A stretch of DNA of 46,009 nt. Source: JAKFDK01 sp036676195 (GTDB lineage: Bacteria > Bacillota > Sulfobacillia > Symbiobacteriales > ZC4RG38). Where the stretch lies: assembly GCA_036676195.1 (NCBI GenBank), contig JAKFDK010000092.1:1-46009 (forward strand), in the 5' to 3' direction. Shown one piece after another: positions 16,022 through 23,982 of the stretch (its first letter is position 1; every line of letters begins with the position of its first letter). Position numbers and translations under genes: made by a program. Under the pieces are notes generated by a model. The model was not told the origin of the DNA. It did no database searches and worked only from the letters and a program-made list of their open reading frames with translations.

Positions 16022-16216
16022 CGGCTGTCCCCTACCAGGACGGTGGCCGTACCGGCGGGCCCGTTAATACGACAGCGCCTCCGCCAGATGACTCCGGCGG
16101 GGCGGGTGTTTCCACCCACTTTTCGGCCCAGCCCTGGATCGCCTGCACAACTGGCTCCAGGGCTCGCCCACCCAGCCCATACCCTGGTGGAGTTTTCCGT
16201 TAAGCACATGATGATT
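16022..16216. pseudogene. Internally deleted copy of the HxlR/YceI locus
   Basis: 16022-16100 matches 29484-29565 (end of the Fe-S gene and half of the following terminator). After a gap of about 35 bp, the match resumes with the end of the hxlR-like gene (TTTCCACCCACTTTTCGGCC and onward, to about 29667). A second gap of about 480 bp then joins it directly to the first codons of the yceI-like gene (CAGCCCATACCCTGGTGGAG). No reading frame survives. It records a past duplication followed by two deletions. Confidence 0.8.
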
Positions 16217-16310
16217 GCTGGTTACTGTGACTAGATTTACTATTAGGACATGCGCTTTTTAACTTACAGGTATGACGTAACCCCCGCCGGTTAGCCGGAG
16301 GGGGTTTACT
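16217..16310. repeat. Direct repeat copy B (about 94 bp), right of the chemoreceptor gene
   Basis: Same orientation and same parts as copy A at 13905-14000, including a terminator-like hairpin at 16281-16304 (CCCCCGCCGG, TTAG, CCGGAGGGGG, one mismatch) followed by TTTACTGTTT. It starts exactly where the YceI-like scar ends. Confidence 0.75.
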
Positions 16311-16358
16311 GTTTCGCCTCTGTATTTGTTTAGTCCAGCGGGAATTATCGTTCAAAAC

Positions 16359-16417
16359 TTGCAGGGGAATAAAAACAAACTGTAGAATAAGATGACTCAA
16401 ATTCAACGTTTCGTTGA
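16359..16417 (+). promoter_or_regulatory. Promoter and operator-like palindrome before the molybdopterin gene
   Basis: TTGCAG (16359) and TAGAAT (16383) are 18 bp apart and could serve as -35 and -10. Sixteen bases downstream is the perfect inverted repeat ATTCAACG, TTT, CGTTGAAAT, placed where a repressor would block transcription. The stretch AACAAA-two bases-GTAGAATA is shared with the region upstream of the ThDP enzyme gene (21684-21698). Confidence 0.5.
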
Positions 16418-16476
16418 AATGGGTGGATAGCTGTTTGCCTGACCAGAGAACGGCATTCATGCGGGGGGATGGCAAC

Positions 16477-18555
16477 ATGAAACAGGTATGGCGCACCGTC
16501 TGCCTCAAAGACTGTCCAGATGCGTGTGCCCTGCTCGTGACCACAGATAGAGGCTCCGTTGTAAATATTGCGGGTGACCCCGAGCATCCAACCACCAGGG
16601 GGTACATCTGCGACAAAACCCGGCTGCAACTCGAATGGCTGCACAGTCCGGACCGCATCCACCATCCTCTGGTGCGTACAGGGCCGAAAGGCAGCGGCCA
16701 ATTCCGCCGGGCCACCTGGGACGAGGCCATTGCCGTCATCGCCCGGCGCTGGCGGGAGATCATCGCCGCCCAGGGCGCCGAAGCCATCCTGCCGTACAGC
16801 TACATGGGCAGCGAGGGGCTGATCAACGCCCGCGGGCTGGACCGGCGGTTCTTCCACGCTCTGGGGGCCAGCAAGCTGGAGCGGACGATCTGTGCCGCGG
16901 CCGGTGTCTTTGCCTATCGCCAGACCGTAGGGATCGCGGGTGGCATTGATCCGGAACACCATGAGCGAACCAGGCTGCTCATTTTGTGGGGCCTAAATGT
17001 GGTTGCCAGTAACATTCATCAGGTGCCGTTCATCCAGGCGGCCCGGCGTCAAGGCTGTCGCGTGGTGCTGATCGATCCGGTACCGGAGGGCAATGCCGCA
17101 CTGGCCGACTGGATCATCACGCCGCGCCCGGGTACTGACGCTACTCTGGCGCTGGGACTGATGAACGTCATCATTCGTGAAGGACTCCACGACCAGACGT
17201 ATGTGGAGCGGTACACCCACGGATTTTCGGCACTGGCAGAAAGGGTGGCCGAATATCCCCCGGAACGGGTAGCAGCGATCACCGGAGTAGAGGCGGCCAC
17301 TATCGTGGCTCTTGCCCGGATGTATGCCCGCACCCATCCTTCCCTCATTCGGGCCGGCGTTGGGGTGACACACCATGTGGACGGCGATGCGGCCATCCGC
17401 AATATGGCCTGCCTGACCGGGCTGACCGGCGCCTGGCAGTACCCCGGCGGAGGCATGACCTTTGCCAACTATGGGTGGTTTCCTATAAACTACGAAGCCC
17501 TTGAGCGCCCGGATCTCGCCCCGGCGGGCGTGCGGACGATCAACATGAGTCAACTGGGGCAGGCATTGCTGGCCGCACAGTCTCCGGTCATGTCCCTGTA
17601 CGTGTACTGCTCCAATCCTGCCGTGGTGGCTCCGGATCAGCGGCAGGTGCTGGCCGGATTGCAGCGTGAAGACCTGTTCGTAGTAGTCCACGATCAGGTG
17701 CTGACAGACACCTGCCGATTCGCCGACGTGATACTGCCCGCCTGTTCACAGTTTGAGTATGAGGATCTGGCCATTTCGCCCTGGCACCTGTATTTGCAGC
17801 ATAACGCCAGGATTATTGAACCAGTTGGGGAGGCAAGGCCCAACACGGAGGTTTTTCGCCTGTTGGCCTCAGCCATGGCACTCCAGGAGCCTTGCCTGTA
17901 CGACAGTGACGAGGAACTGATGCGTGCGGCCCTTGACCACCCGCAGGCGCGGGCGCAGGGCATCACCCTGGATGCCCTGCGGGTCCGGGGCTGGATGAGG
18001 GTGCGTTCGTCGACGGAAGCCCTCTGGCCTTTCCGCAGCGGTTTTCCTACCCCGAGTGGCCGGTTGCAGTTTTACAGCCCGGACCTTGCTGCTATGGGTC
18101 TGGACCCCTTGCCGTTCTCCCGGCCGCCGTTGGAAGCGTCCTATCCTCTGCACCTGGTGAGCCGGTCAGCCCGTTACTTCATTAACACAACCTACGCCAA
18201 CCTGCCAACCCACCAGCGTCGCGCCAGGGGCCGGCCGGCTTTGCTCATGCATCCGGTCGATGCCGCGGCACGCCAGATCCGGGATGGCGATCAGGTGCGC
18301 ATTCGCAATCAGTGTGGTGAGTGTCAGCTTCACGTTGTCATCACCGAACGCATTCGCCCCGGTGTGGTGGCGAGCGACGGCCGTTGGTGGCTGCGCAGCA
18401 TGCCCGGCGGGGCGGGTCTGAACGCGCTGACCGAGCAATCCGTCAGTTGCCTGGGGCGGGGGCCGACGTTCAACGGGATGCGCGTGGAAGTGGAGCTTGC
18501 AAACTCCCCCGCGCCCTCCCAGCCGCCGCAGCCGGTGGACGGCAACCGGCGATGA
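16477..18555 (+). CDS. Molybdopterin-dependent oxidoreductase (DMSO reductase family)
   Basis: 692 residues from ATG at 16477 (GGGGGGAT seven bases upstream; an earlier in-frame ATG at 16414 lacks a site). The N-terminal Fe-S region reads VCLKDCPDACALLV and ends with GYICDK, giving four Cys for one 4Fe-4S cluster. The molybdopterin-binding body follows (LLILWGLNVVASNIHQVP, VVLIDPVPEGNAALADWIIT), then the C-terminal dinucleotide-binding domain (HLVSRSARYFINTTYANLP, ALLMHPVDAAARQIRDGDQV). There is no Tat signal, so the enzyme is cytoplasmic and probably soluble. The substrate cannot be read from sequence. It is followed at once by a TRAP transporter, and later genes suggest 2-hydroxy or 2-oxo acid breakdown, so oxidation of an aldehyde or hydroxylation of the imported compound is possible. 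Confidence 0.9.
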   Translation: MKQVWRTVCLKDCPDACALLVTTDRGSVVNIAGDPEHPTTRGYICDKTRLQLEWLHSPDRIHHPLVRTGPKGSGQFRRATWDEAIAVIARRWREIIAAQGAEAILPYSYMGSEGLINARGLDRRFFHALGASKLERTICAAAGVFAYRQTVGIAGGIDPEHHERTRLLILWGLNVVASNIHQVPFIQAARRQGCRVVLIDPVPEGNAALADWIITPRPGTDATLALGLMNVIIREGLHDQTYVERYTHGFSALAERVAEYPPERVAAITGVEAATIVALARMYARTHPSLIRAGVGVTHHVDGDAAIRNMACLTGLTGAWQYPGGGMTFANYGWFPINYEALERPDLAPAGVRTINMSQLGQALLAAQSPVMSLYVYCSNPAVVAPDQRQVLAGLQREDLFVVVHDQVLTDTCRFADVILPACSQFEYEDLAISPWHLYLQHNARIIEPVGEARPNTEVFRLLASAMALQEPCLYDSDEELMRAALDHPQARAQGITLDALRVRGWMRVRSSTEALWPFRSGFPTPSGRLQFYSPDLAAMGLDPLPFSRPPLEASYPLHLVSRSARYFINTTYANLPTHQRRARGRPALLMHPVDAAARQIRDGDQVRIRNQCGECQLHVVITERIRPGVVASDGRWWLRSMPGGAGLNALTEQSVSCLGRGPTFNGMRVEVELANSPAPSQPPQPVDGNRR

Positions 18556-18598
18556 GTACTGGGTTTACGGCACATTTGATATAAGGAGGTCCAAACAG

Positions 18599-19654
18599 AT
18601 GCGTACAATGGGTTCCATACTTACCGGGATCCTGACAGTCCCCCTGGCGCTTGCGCTGCTGACCGGCTGCCGGGGTGGGCAACCGGCAGCTCAGCAGCCG
18701 GCCCAGGCGGCCCAAGCAGCCCAGCCCGCGCCACCGGCCGGGTCCAAACAGGAGAAGATTGTTCTGACCGTGGTGTCCGCCTTCCCCCGCAATGCTACCG
18801 AACTGAAAGGCTTCTGGAAGTTTGCCGATGAGTTGAAAAAGGTCGCGGGCGAACGCATTGATCTGCAGTATCGCGGCGGACCCGACGTGATTTCACCGTT
18901 CCAACTGGCGGAGGCTGTGAGCACTGGCGCTGTGGATGTCGCCGTGACCACCGAGGCCTACTACCCCAACCTATTGCCTGTGGCTCATGGCATGCGGCTC
19001 ACCCCGTTCTCGCCGACCGAGGAGCGTAAGAACGGGGTCTGGGAGTTCTATAACCAACAGCACATGGACAAGCTCAATGTTTACTATTTGGGCAAAGTGC
19101 ACTCCAATGTGCCCTTTCAGCTCTACCTGAACAAGAAAATTGACGAGCCCTCGCTTAAAGGGATGAGCATGCGGGTGTCCCCAACCTATGTCGCCATGGT
19201 CAAGGCCCTGGGCGGATCGCCGGTATCGCTGCCCGGCGGTGAACTGTATACGGCGCTGGAGCGCGGCACCGTAGCCGGCTACGGTTGGGCGTCTGTTGGC
19301 CCTGTTGACCTGGGTTTCCATAAGGTGACGCGTTATGAGGTGCTCCCTGGTTTTTATCAGGCGACCATTGGCATTCTGGTTAACCTTGACAAGTGGAAGC
19401 GCCTGCCTGAAGACGTGAAGAAGACCCTGACGGACGTCATGGTCCAGACTGAACCGGAGATTGAAAAGCTTTACATGGGCCTGGTGGAAAAAGAACGCCA
19501 GGTACGGCGGGATGCCGGTGTGCAGGTACTGGAGTTCACAGGTGATAAGGCCAATCGCTACCTGAAGGCTGCCTATGACGCCGCCTGGACCGAGACGGAA
19601 CAGGCTGACGCCGCCGTCGCCGCCAAGCTCAGGCAGTTGTATGGCATGAAATAA
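18599..19654 (+). CDS. dctP: TRAP transporter solute receptor (DctP family), lipoprotein
   Basis: 351 residues from ATG at 18599 behind AAGGAGGT. Lipoprotein signal with LTGC (Cys24) and an Ala/Gln/Pro-rich linker. The DctP fold is visible in GFWKFADELKKVAGERIDLQ, QLAEAVSTGAVDVAVTTEAY, the helix LKGMSMRVSPTYVAMVKALG with the Arg that pairs with a substrate carboxylate, and the LPGGELYTALERGTVAGYGW block. TRAP systems import carboxylates by secondary transport driven by an ion gradient. It directly precedes the two membrane subunits. Confidence 0.93.
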   Translation: MRTMGSILTGILTVPLALALLTGCRGGQPAAQQPAQAAQAAQPAPPAGSKQEKIVLTVVSAFPRNATELKGFWKFADELKKVAGERIDLQYRGGPDVISPFQLAEAVSTGAVDVAVTTEAYYPNLLPVAHGMRLTPFSPTEERKNGVWEFYNQQHMDKLNVYYLGKVHSNVPFQLYLNKKIDEPSLKGMSMRVSPTYVAMVKALGGSPVSLPGGELYTALERGTVAGYGWASVGPVDLGFHKVTRYEVLPGFYQATIGILVNLDKWKRLPEDVKKTLTDVMVQTEPEIEKLYMGLVEKERQVRRDAGVQVLEFTGDKANRYLKAAYDAAWTETEQADAAVAAKLRQLYGMK

Positions 19655-19686
19655 TGAGAACCCGATGCCCAAAGGGGGACATTCAC

Positions 19687-20196
19687 TTGCCGTCAGAGGG
19701 TGCCGGTGGGCGCTGGCTCGACCGCATGGTTCAACTGCTGTCCTGGCTGGGGGCGCTGGTCCTCTTATTTATCGCCCTCAGTGTGAGCGTGGCTACGTTA
19801 TCGCGTTATTTCCTGAATGAGCCGCTGGCCTGGACCATCGAGCTGAATTCCCAGATGCTACTCTTCATGACCTTTCTGGGCCTGGCCCTGGTTACCCGCG
19901 AAAACGGCCACGTCCGGCTGGAGATCATTAGTGCTGATCGGTTTCCGCGGGTGGCCAGGGTTCTGGATGGCATGGCGGATATCACCGGCCTGGCCATCAG
20001 CGCAGTCCTGTTTGGCGCCAGCCTCTGGATTACCGTGGATTCATACGTAAAGGGGACGATCGCCGTCAGTATTCTGCCGGTACCCCGCTGGATTTACCTG
20101 AGCGTCATTCCAGTCGGCAGTCTTCTTACGGTCCTGCAATATCTGCGGCAGTTCATGACCGGTACACGCGTTTTCGACAAAGACGGCGGGATCTAA
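19687..20196 (+). CDS. dctQ: TRAP transporter small membrane subunit (DctQ family)
   Basis: About 169 residues with four predicted membrane segments (VQLLSWLGALVLLFIALSVS, the QMLLFMTFLGLALV helix, LAISAVLFGASLWITV and IYLSVIPVGSLLTVL). The linking motif LSRYFLNEPLAWTIELNSQM is typical of DctQ. The TTG at 19687 has AAAGGGGGA seven bases upstream; the alternative ATG at 19654 overlaps the dctP stop but has no ribosome site. It forms the membrane complex with DctM. Confidence 0.9.
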   Translation: MPSEGAGGRWLDRMVQLLSWLGALVLLFIALSVSVATLSRYFLNEPLAWTIELNSQMLLFMTFLGLALVTRENGHVRLEIISADRFPRVARVLDGMADITGLAISAVLFGASLWITVDSYVKGTIAVSILPVPRWIYLSVIPVGSLLTVLQYLRQFMTGTRVFDKDGGI

Positions 20197-20212
20197 CCAA
20201 GGAGGCACCACT

Positions 20213-21529
20213 GTGGACTGGTGGCAACTGCTATTGGCCTTCTTTGGGGTTCTGACTCTGCTGCTGCTCCTGCGGGTGCCGGTGGCGTTCGCCCTCCTGG
20301 GGATCAACTTGTTGGCGGCTGTTTACATGTTCGGGACGGGCCCCGGCCTGCGTAACGTGGTGCTGTCGGTTGCCAACAGCGTGAGTACCTTTGTACTGAT
20401 CCCTGTGCCCCTGTTCATTCTCCTGGGCGAATTGCTGTTTCGGTCCAATCTGGCTTCCCGGGCCATTCATGTGCTGGACCTCTGGCTGGGCAGGGTGCCG
20501 GGCCGCCTGGGGGTCCTCACCACCCTCACGGGAACGGTGTTTGGCACACTGAGCGGGTCAAGTATGGCCAATACCGCCATGATGGGCACAGTCCTGTTGC
20601 CTGAGATGGAACGCCGGGGCTACAGCCGCCATATTTCCGTCGGTTCCATTCTGGCGGCGGGCGGGTTGGCCATGGTCATTCCGCCCAGCTCGCAGGCCGT
20701 GCTGCTGGGGGCCACCGCCGGCATCCCTGTCGGCCCCCTGCTCATGGCCGGCGTGATCCCCGGGTTAATCATGGGTATCAACTATACATTGCTTATCGTT
20801 GGCCGGTGCCTGTTCAACCCCCGGCTGGCGCCCCGGTATGAAACCCCCCGTACACCGTGGAGCGAGAAAATCCGGGCACTGGTTCAAGATGTTCTCCCGT
20901 TGGGTTTCATTATTTTCGTTGTTCTGGGCCTGATCTTCCTTGGCGTCGCCACGCCGTCCGAATCGGCGGCGCTGGGTGTCGTGGCCGCTCTGATTCTGGC
21001 GGCGGCGTACGGCAAACTGAGCTGGGCTATGGTATGGGAATCGTCCTTGGCGACCCTGCGGGCGACATCCGTGATCTTTTTCATCCTGGTGGGCTCTACC
21101 CTTTACAGCCAGGTGATGAGTTTCAGCGGTGCCACCCAGGGAATGGTTCAAGCCTTTACCGCCCTGGCCGATTCCCCCTGGCTGATCATGCTGCTGATGA
21201 ACCTGGTGGTGCTGGTCCTGGGCGCCTTTCTGGATCAGGTATCGATCATGATGGTAACCCTGCCGTTCTTTATGCCCGTCGTGCAACAACTGGGCTGGGA
21301 TCCGCTCTGGTTTGCCGTGATCATTTTGATTAACTTACAGATCGGCATGACGACGCCGCCCTTTGGCATGAGTCTGTTCGTGATGAAGGGTGTTGCCCCA
21401 CGGGACATGACCATGCAGCAGATTTATGCTACGGCGGCTCCGTACCTGCTGGGGGATATCCTGACCATGATCCTGGTCATGCTCTTCCCCGTGCTGGCAA
21501 CCTGGCTGCCCGAGCTCATGTTCCGGTAA
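20213..21529 (+). CDS. dctM: TRAP transporter large membrane subunit (DctM family)
   Basis: 438 residues, about 12 hydrophobic segments, GTG start with AAGGAGG seven bases upstream. Family motifs include VPLFILLGELLFRSNLASRA, TVFGTLSGSSMANTAMMGTV, the segment ILAAGGLAMVIPPSSQAVLL and FGMSLFVMKGVAP. This is the substrate-translocating subunit of the importer formed with the two preceding genes. The gene ends the first part of the block: a terminator-like hairpin follows. Confidence 0.95.
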   Translation: MDWWQLLLAFFGVLTLLLLLRVPVAFALLGINLLAAVYMFGTGPGLRNVVLSVANSVSTFVLIPVPLFILLGELLFRSNLASRAIHVLDLWLGRVPGRLGVLTTLTGTVFGTLSGSSMANTAMMGTVLLPEMERRGYSRHISVGSILAAGGLAMVIPPSSQAVLLGATAGIPVGPLLMAGVIPGLIMGINYTLLIVGRCLFNPRLAPRYETPRTPWSEKIRALVQDVLPLGFIIFVVLGLIFLGVATPSESAALGVVAALILAAAYGKLSWAMVWESSLATLRATSVIFFILVGSTLYSQVMSFSGATQGMVQAFTALADSPWLIMLLMNLVVLVLGAFLDQVSIMMVTLPFFMPVVQQLGWDPLWFAVIILINLQIGMTTPPFGMSLFVMKGVAPRDMTMQQIYATAAPYLLGDILTMILVMLFPVLATWLPELMFR

Positions 21530-21545
21530 GCATCGACTCCCCCTG

Positions 21546-21581
21546 CTCCCGTTGACCGGCTGGCCGGTCGGACAACGGGAG
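21546..21581 (+). terminator. Terminator-like hairpin after dctM
   Basis: CTCCCGTTG (21546-21554) pairs with CAACGGGAG (21573-21581), and the enclosed ACCGGC-TG-GCCGGT pairs again. It starts 17 bp after the dctM stop and is followed by TTTGCTGCATTG, a weak T-tract. It separates the TRAP operon from the ThDP gene promoter. Confidence 0.65.
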
Positions 21582-21680
21582 TTTGCTGCATTGGGGCTGT
21601 TTGGGGCTCAAATATGCAAAGTAAGTCTAGTTGCTCCTACATGAATTCCACATATATTTCGTCCTGCGGGAAAGGTAAAA

Positions 21681-21730
21681 TCAACAAAACGTAGAATAGT
21701 TACCTAAGATATCTCCACTTTGTTGAAGTT
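21681..21730 (+). promoter_or_regulatory. Promoter region with inverted repeat before the ThDP enzyme gene
   Basis: TAGAAT at 21692-21697 is a likely -10. TCAACAAA (21681-21688) and TTTGTTGA (21719-21726) are perfect inverted arms on either side of it, a layout suited to a repressor or loop-forming regulator. The AACAAA-two bases-GTAGAATA stretch and the TTGAA arms resemble those before the molybdopterin gene, so one regulator may control both units. Confidence 0.45.
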
Positions 21731-21739
21731 CTATCGAGC

Positions 21740-23422
21740 ATGATTGAGATTGAGGGTGATACAGCCTTGAATGTGGCAGGGGCAGTGATCCAGGTGCTGC
21801 GGAACTACGGTATCGATCGGATCTTTGGCAACCCGGGCACAACGGAAGTCCCGCTGCTGGATGCTTTGCCGGACCAGGGTATCCACTTTCACCTGTGCCT
21901 GTCGGAAGGCATCGCCGTCGCCATGGCCGACGGCTACGGGCGTGCGACCGGGCAGGTGGGCGTGGTGATGGTGCACACGGCCGTGGGGGCGGCACAAACC
22001 CTGATGAATCTGGTGAATGCCTGGGGAGACCACCGACCGCTGCTGGTGATTGCCGGCGAAAAGGACAGCCGGCTGCAGGGGCGGGGGCACGTGGCAGAAG
22101 TACCGGACCTGCCCGGGATCAACCGGCAGGTTACCAAGTTTACGGCCACGGCGCACCGGCCGGAGCAGGTGCCTGAACTGGTGGCCAGAGCCTTGCAAGC
22201 GGCCATGGCCACACCGGCGGGCCCAACCTTTCTGGCTGTGCCGGAGGACTTCTGGACTGCGCCTGCACCGCCGGCCGAAGCCTTGCAGCCGTTGCGGCCC
22301 ACCCAGATCTTGGGTCCCGAGCCAGCCGCCGAAGGGGTTGCCGCTGCACTGGCATTGCTGCGCAAGGCCCGACGGCCGGTTGTGGTGGTGGGTGACGAAC
22401 TGGGGCTGGCCCAGAACTTGACGGGTGTGGTCCGGCTGGCGGAACAGTTGCAGGCGCCCGTCGTTGACGGGCTGTTGCATGCGATAATGGCCACCAACTT
22501 TCCCCGTCGGCATCCGCTGTACCACGGTCCAGTCTTTCCGGGGCAGCCCCCGCTGGCCGAAGCCGACGTGGTGGTGGCGCTTGGCTGCCGATTGTTCCGT
22601 GAATACAGTCCAGCCGAGCGGGACTTGCTACCGGCAGGAGCCACCTTGATTCAGGTGAGTGCCCATGCCCTGGAGCTGGGCCGGCTCTACCCGGCCGCTG
22701 TGGCCCTGCTGGCCGAACCCCACCGGGCGGCCGAACGGCTGGCGGCTGACCTGAAGGCGGAAATGCCGCTGCCCGGTGTGTTGGAAGAGCGCACGAAATG
22801 GTTACAGGAACTGCAGCCGCGGCGTTACCCCACCTGCCAGCCGCGCCTGCCGGCAGAGCAGGCCCCTGACATTCAGGAACTGGTGGCGGTGTTGGGAACC
22901 ACCTTGCCGGCCAACGCCGTGGTGGTAGACGAGTCGGTGCTGTCTACCTTCTTCTTGCACCAGGGCTACCCGTTCGACCAGCCCGGCAGCTATGTATCGA
23001 CCAGCGGAGCCGGACTGGGCTGGGGACCGGGGGCGGCGCTGGGTATGCAACTCGGCCGGCCGGACCGGCCGGTGGTCTGCTTCATCGGTGACGGCAGCCT
23101 GTTATTCAGTGTCCAGGCGCTGTGGACGGCAGCCAATCTGGGCGCGGGCGTTACTTTCGTGGTGCTCAATAATGGCGGCTACATGGCTGTCCGCAAGGCG
23201 CTCGGGGGGTACGGCGGCAACGCCGCTGCCACCGGCTGCTTCACCGGCTGGCAGTTTCAAACCCCGGCCATTGACCTGCCGGGCCTGGCCCGGGCGCTGG
23301 GAGTCCCAGCCCGCACGGTTGACCGGGCCGGGAACCTGGCCCCAGCCCTGCGGGCGGCCCTGGACAGCGGCGGACCCAGCCTGATTGATGTGCGCCTGAT
23401 CCCCGATTCCTACATCGGTTAA
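21740..23422 (+). CDS. Thiamine-diphosphate enzyme, benzoylformate-decarboxylase-like
   Basis: 560 residues with the three-domain ThDP layout. The N-terminal PYR domain has IFGNPGTTEVPLLDAL, the cofactor-activating Glu56 (LCLSEGIAVAMADGYGRATG) and His79 in VHTAVGAAQTL, at the place of the active-site His70 of benzoylformate decarboxylase. The central domain carries RRPVVVVGDELGLAQ. The C-terminal PP domain has GDGSLLFSVQALW (from 450) ending in NN (477-478), the Mg-ThDP motif. The best guess is non-oxidative decarboxylation of a 2-oxo acid, perhaps aromatic, to an aldehyde. Related folds include acetolactate and sulfopyruvate enzymes, which cannot be excluded. ATG start with a weak ribosome site. 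Confidence 0.88.
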   Translation: MIEIEGDTALNVAGAVIQVLRNYGIDRIFGNPGTTEVPLLDALPDQGIHFHLCLSEGIAVAMADGYGRATGQVGVVMVHTAVGAAQTLMNLVNAWGDHRPLLVIAGEKDSRLQGRGHVAEVPDLPGINRQVTKFTATAHRPEQVPELVARALQAAMATPAGPTFLAVPEDFWTAPAPPAEALQPLRPTQILGPEPAAEGVAAALALLRKARRPVVVVGDELGLAQNLTGVVRLAEQLQAPVVDGLLHAIMATNFPRRHPLYHGPVFPGQPPLAEADVVVALGCRLFREYSPAERDLLPAGATLIQVSAHALELGRLYPAAVALLAEPHRAAERLAADLKAEMPLPGVLEERTKWLQELQPRRYPTCQPRLPAEQAPDIQELVAVLGTTLPANAVVVDESVLSTFFLHQGYPFDQPGSYVSTSGAGLGWGPGAALGMQLGRPDRPVVCFIGDGSLLFSVQALWTAANLGAGVTFVVLNNGGYMAVRKALGGYGGNAAATGCFTGWQFQTPAIDLPGLARALGVPARTVDRAGNLAPALRAALDSGGPSLIDVRLIPDSYIG

Positions 23423-23455
23423 TACACCGGAACACCCACTCAAGGAGGCTTCCCC

Positions 23456-23914
23456 ATGTACGAAGCACGTCTGGCCGAACTCGGACTGGTCCTGCCCGAA
23501 CCGCTTGAACCCCCGGCCCATTTCCTGCTGGGGGTGCAGGTGGACAACCTGTATTTTCTCTCTGGAACCATGCCCTTTTGGAACGGGGAACTGGCCTACC
23601 GCGGCAAGGTTCCTACCCAAATTTCGGTAGAGGACGCCCGCCAGGCAGCCAAGCTCTGTTCGCTGCACGTACTGGCCAACCTGAAGGCGCATCTGGGCAC
23701 CTTGGACCGGGTCAAGCGGATTGTACGCCTGACCGGTTATGTAAACAGCGTTCCGGAATTTGAATCTCAGTACGAGGTGATCAACGGCGCTTCGGAGGTC
23801 CTGATGGCGGTTTTCGGCAAGAACGGTCACCATGCCCGCACCTCACTGGGGGTGGCCAGCCTTTCTTACCAGACCCCGGTGGAGATTGATGTGGTGGCCG
23901 AAATTTACCCCTGA
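23456..23914 (+). CDS. RidA/YjgF-family protein
   Basis: 152 residues, ATG start with AAGGAGG seven bases upstream. RidA proteins are small trimeric enamine/imine deaminases that remove reactive 2-aminoacrylate-type compounds; some members serve catabolic pathways. The core is visible: DNLYFLSGTMPFWNGEL, VKRIVRLTGYVNSVPEF, and the C-terminal HHARTSLGVASLSYQTPVEI with the conserved Arg that binds substrate carboxylate. It follows the ThDP enzyme by 33 bp, which suggests a role on the same substrate or on a reactive by-product. Confidence 0.9.
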   Translation: MYEARLAELGLVLPEPLEPPAHFLLGVQVDNLYFLSGTMPFWNGELAYRGKVPTQISVEDARQAAKLCSLHVLANLKAHLGTLDRVKRIVRLTGYVNSVPEFESQYEVINGASEVLMAVFGKNGHHARTSLGVASLSYQTPVEIDVVAEIYP

Positions 23915-23982
23915 GATTCGTTGGGCGGAGTCGGGTAGGCTTCATTAGCATCTGGCAGTTTCTCATAAGGAGGGTCAAGGTA

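Larger units (their letters stand above)
15866..16476. other. Long intergenic region: divergent promoters, scar and repeat
   Basis: About 600 bp between the chemoreceptor gene and the divergent molybdopterin gene. 15866-16021 is AT-rich next to the receptor start and should hold its promoter (the TATACTATATATTATAG run at 15916-15932). 16022-16216 is a scarred copy of the 29.5-30.2 kb locus, 16217-16310 is direct repeat copy B, and 16350-16476 holds the rightward promoter and an operator-like palindrome. No intact gene is seen. Confidence 0.7.

Noticed and set aside
16219..16310. Possible small RNA gene (conserved segment ending in a terminator)
   Set aside because: The conservation is explained by duplication of the segment around the chemoreceptor gene, and I could not find a convincing promoter at its start.
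16340..16370. Second sigma-54 promoter before the molybdopterin gene (TTGCA at 16359)
   Set aside because: The -24 element is absent at the required spacing; an ordinary -35/-10 pair fits better.
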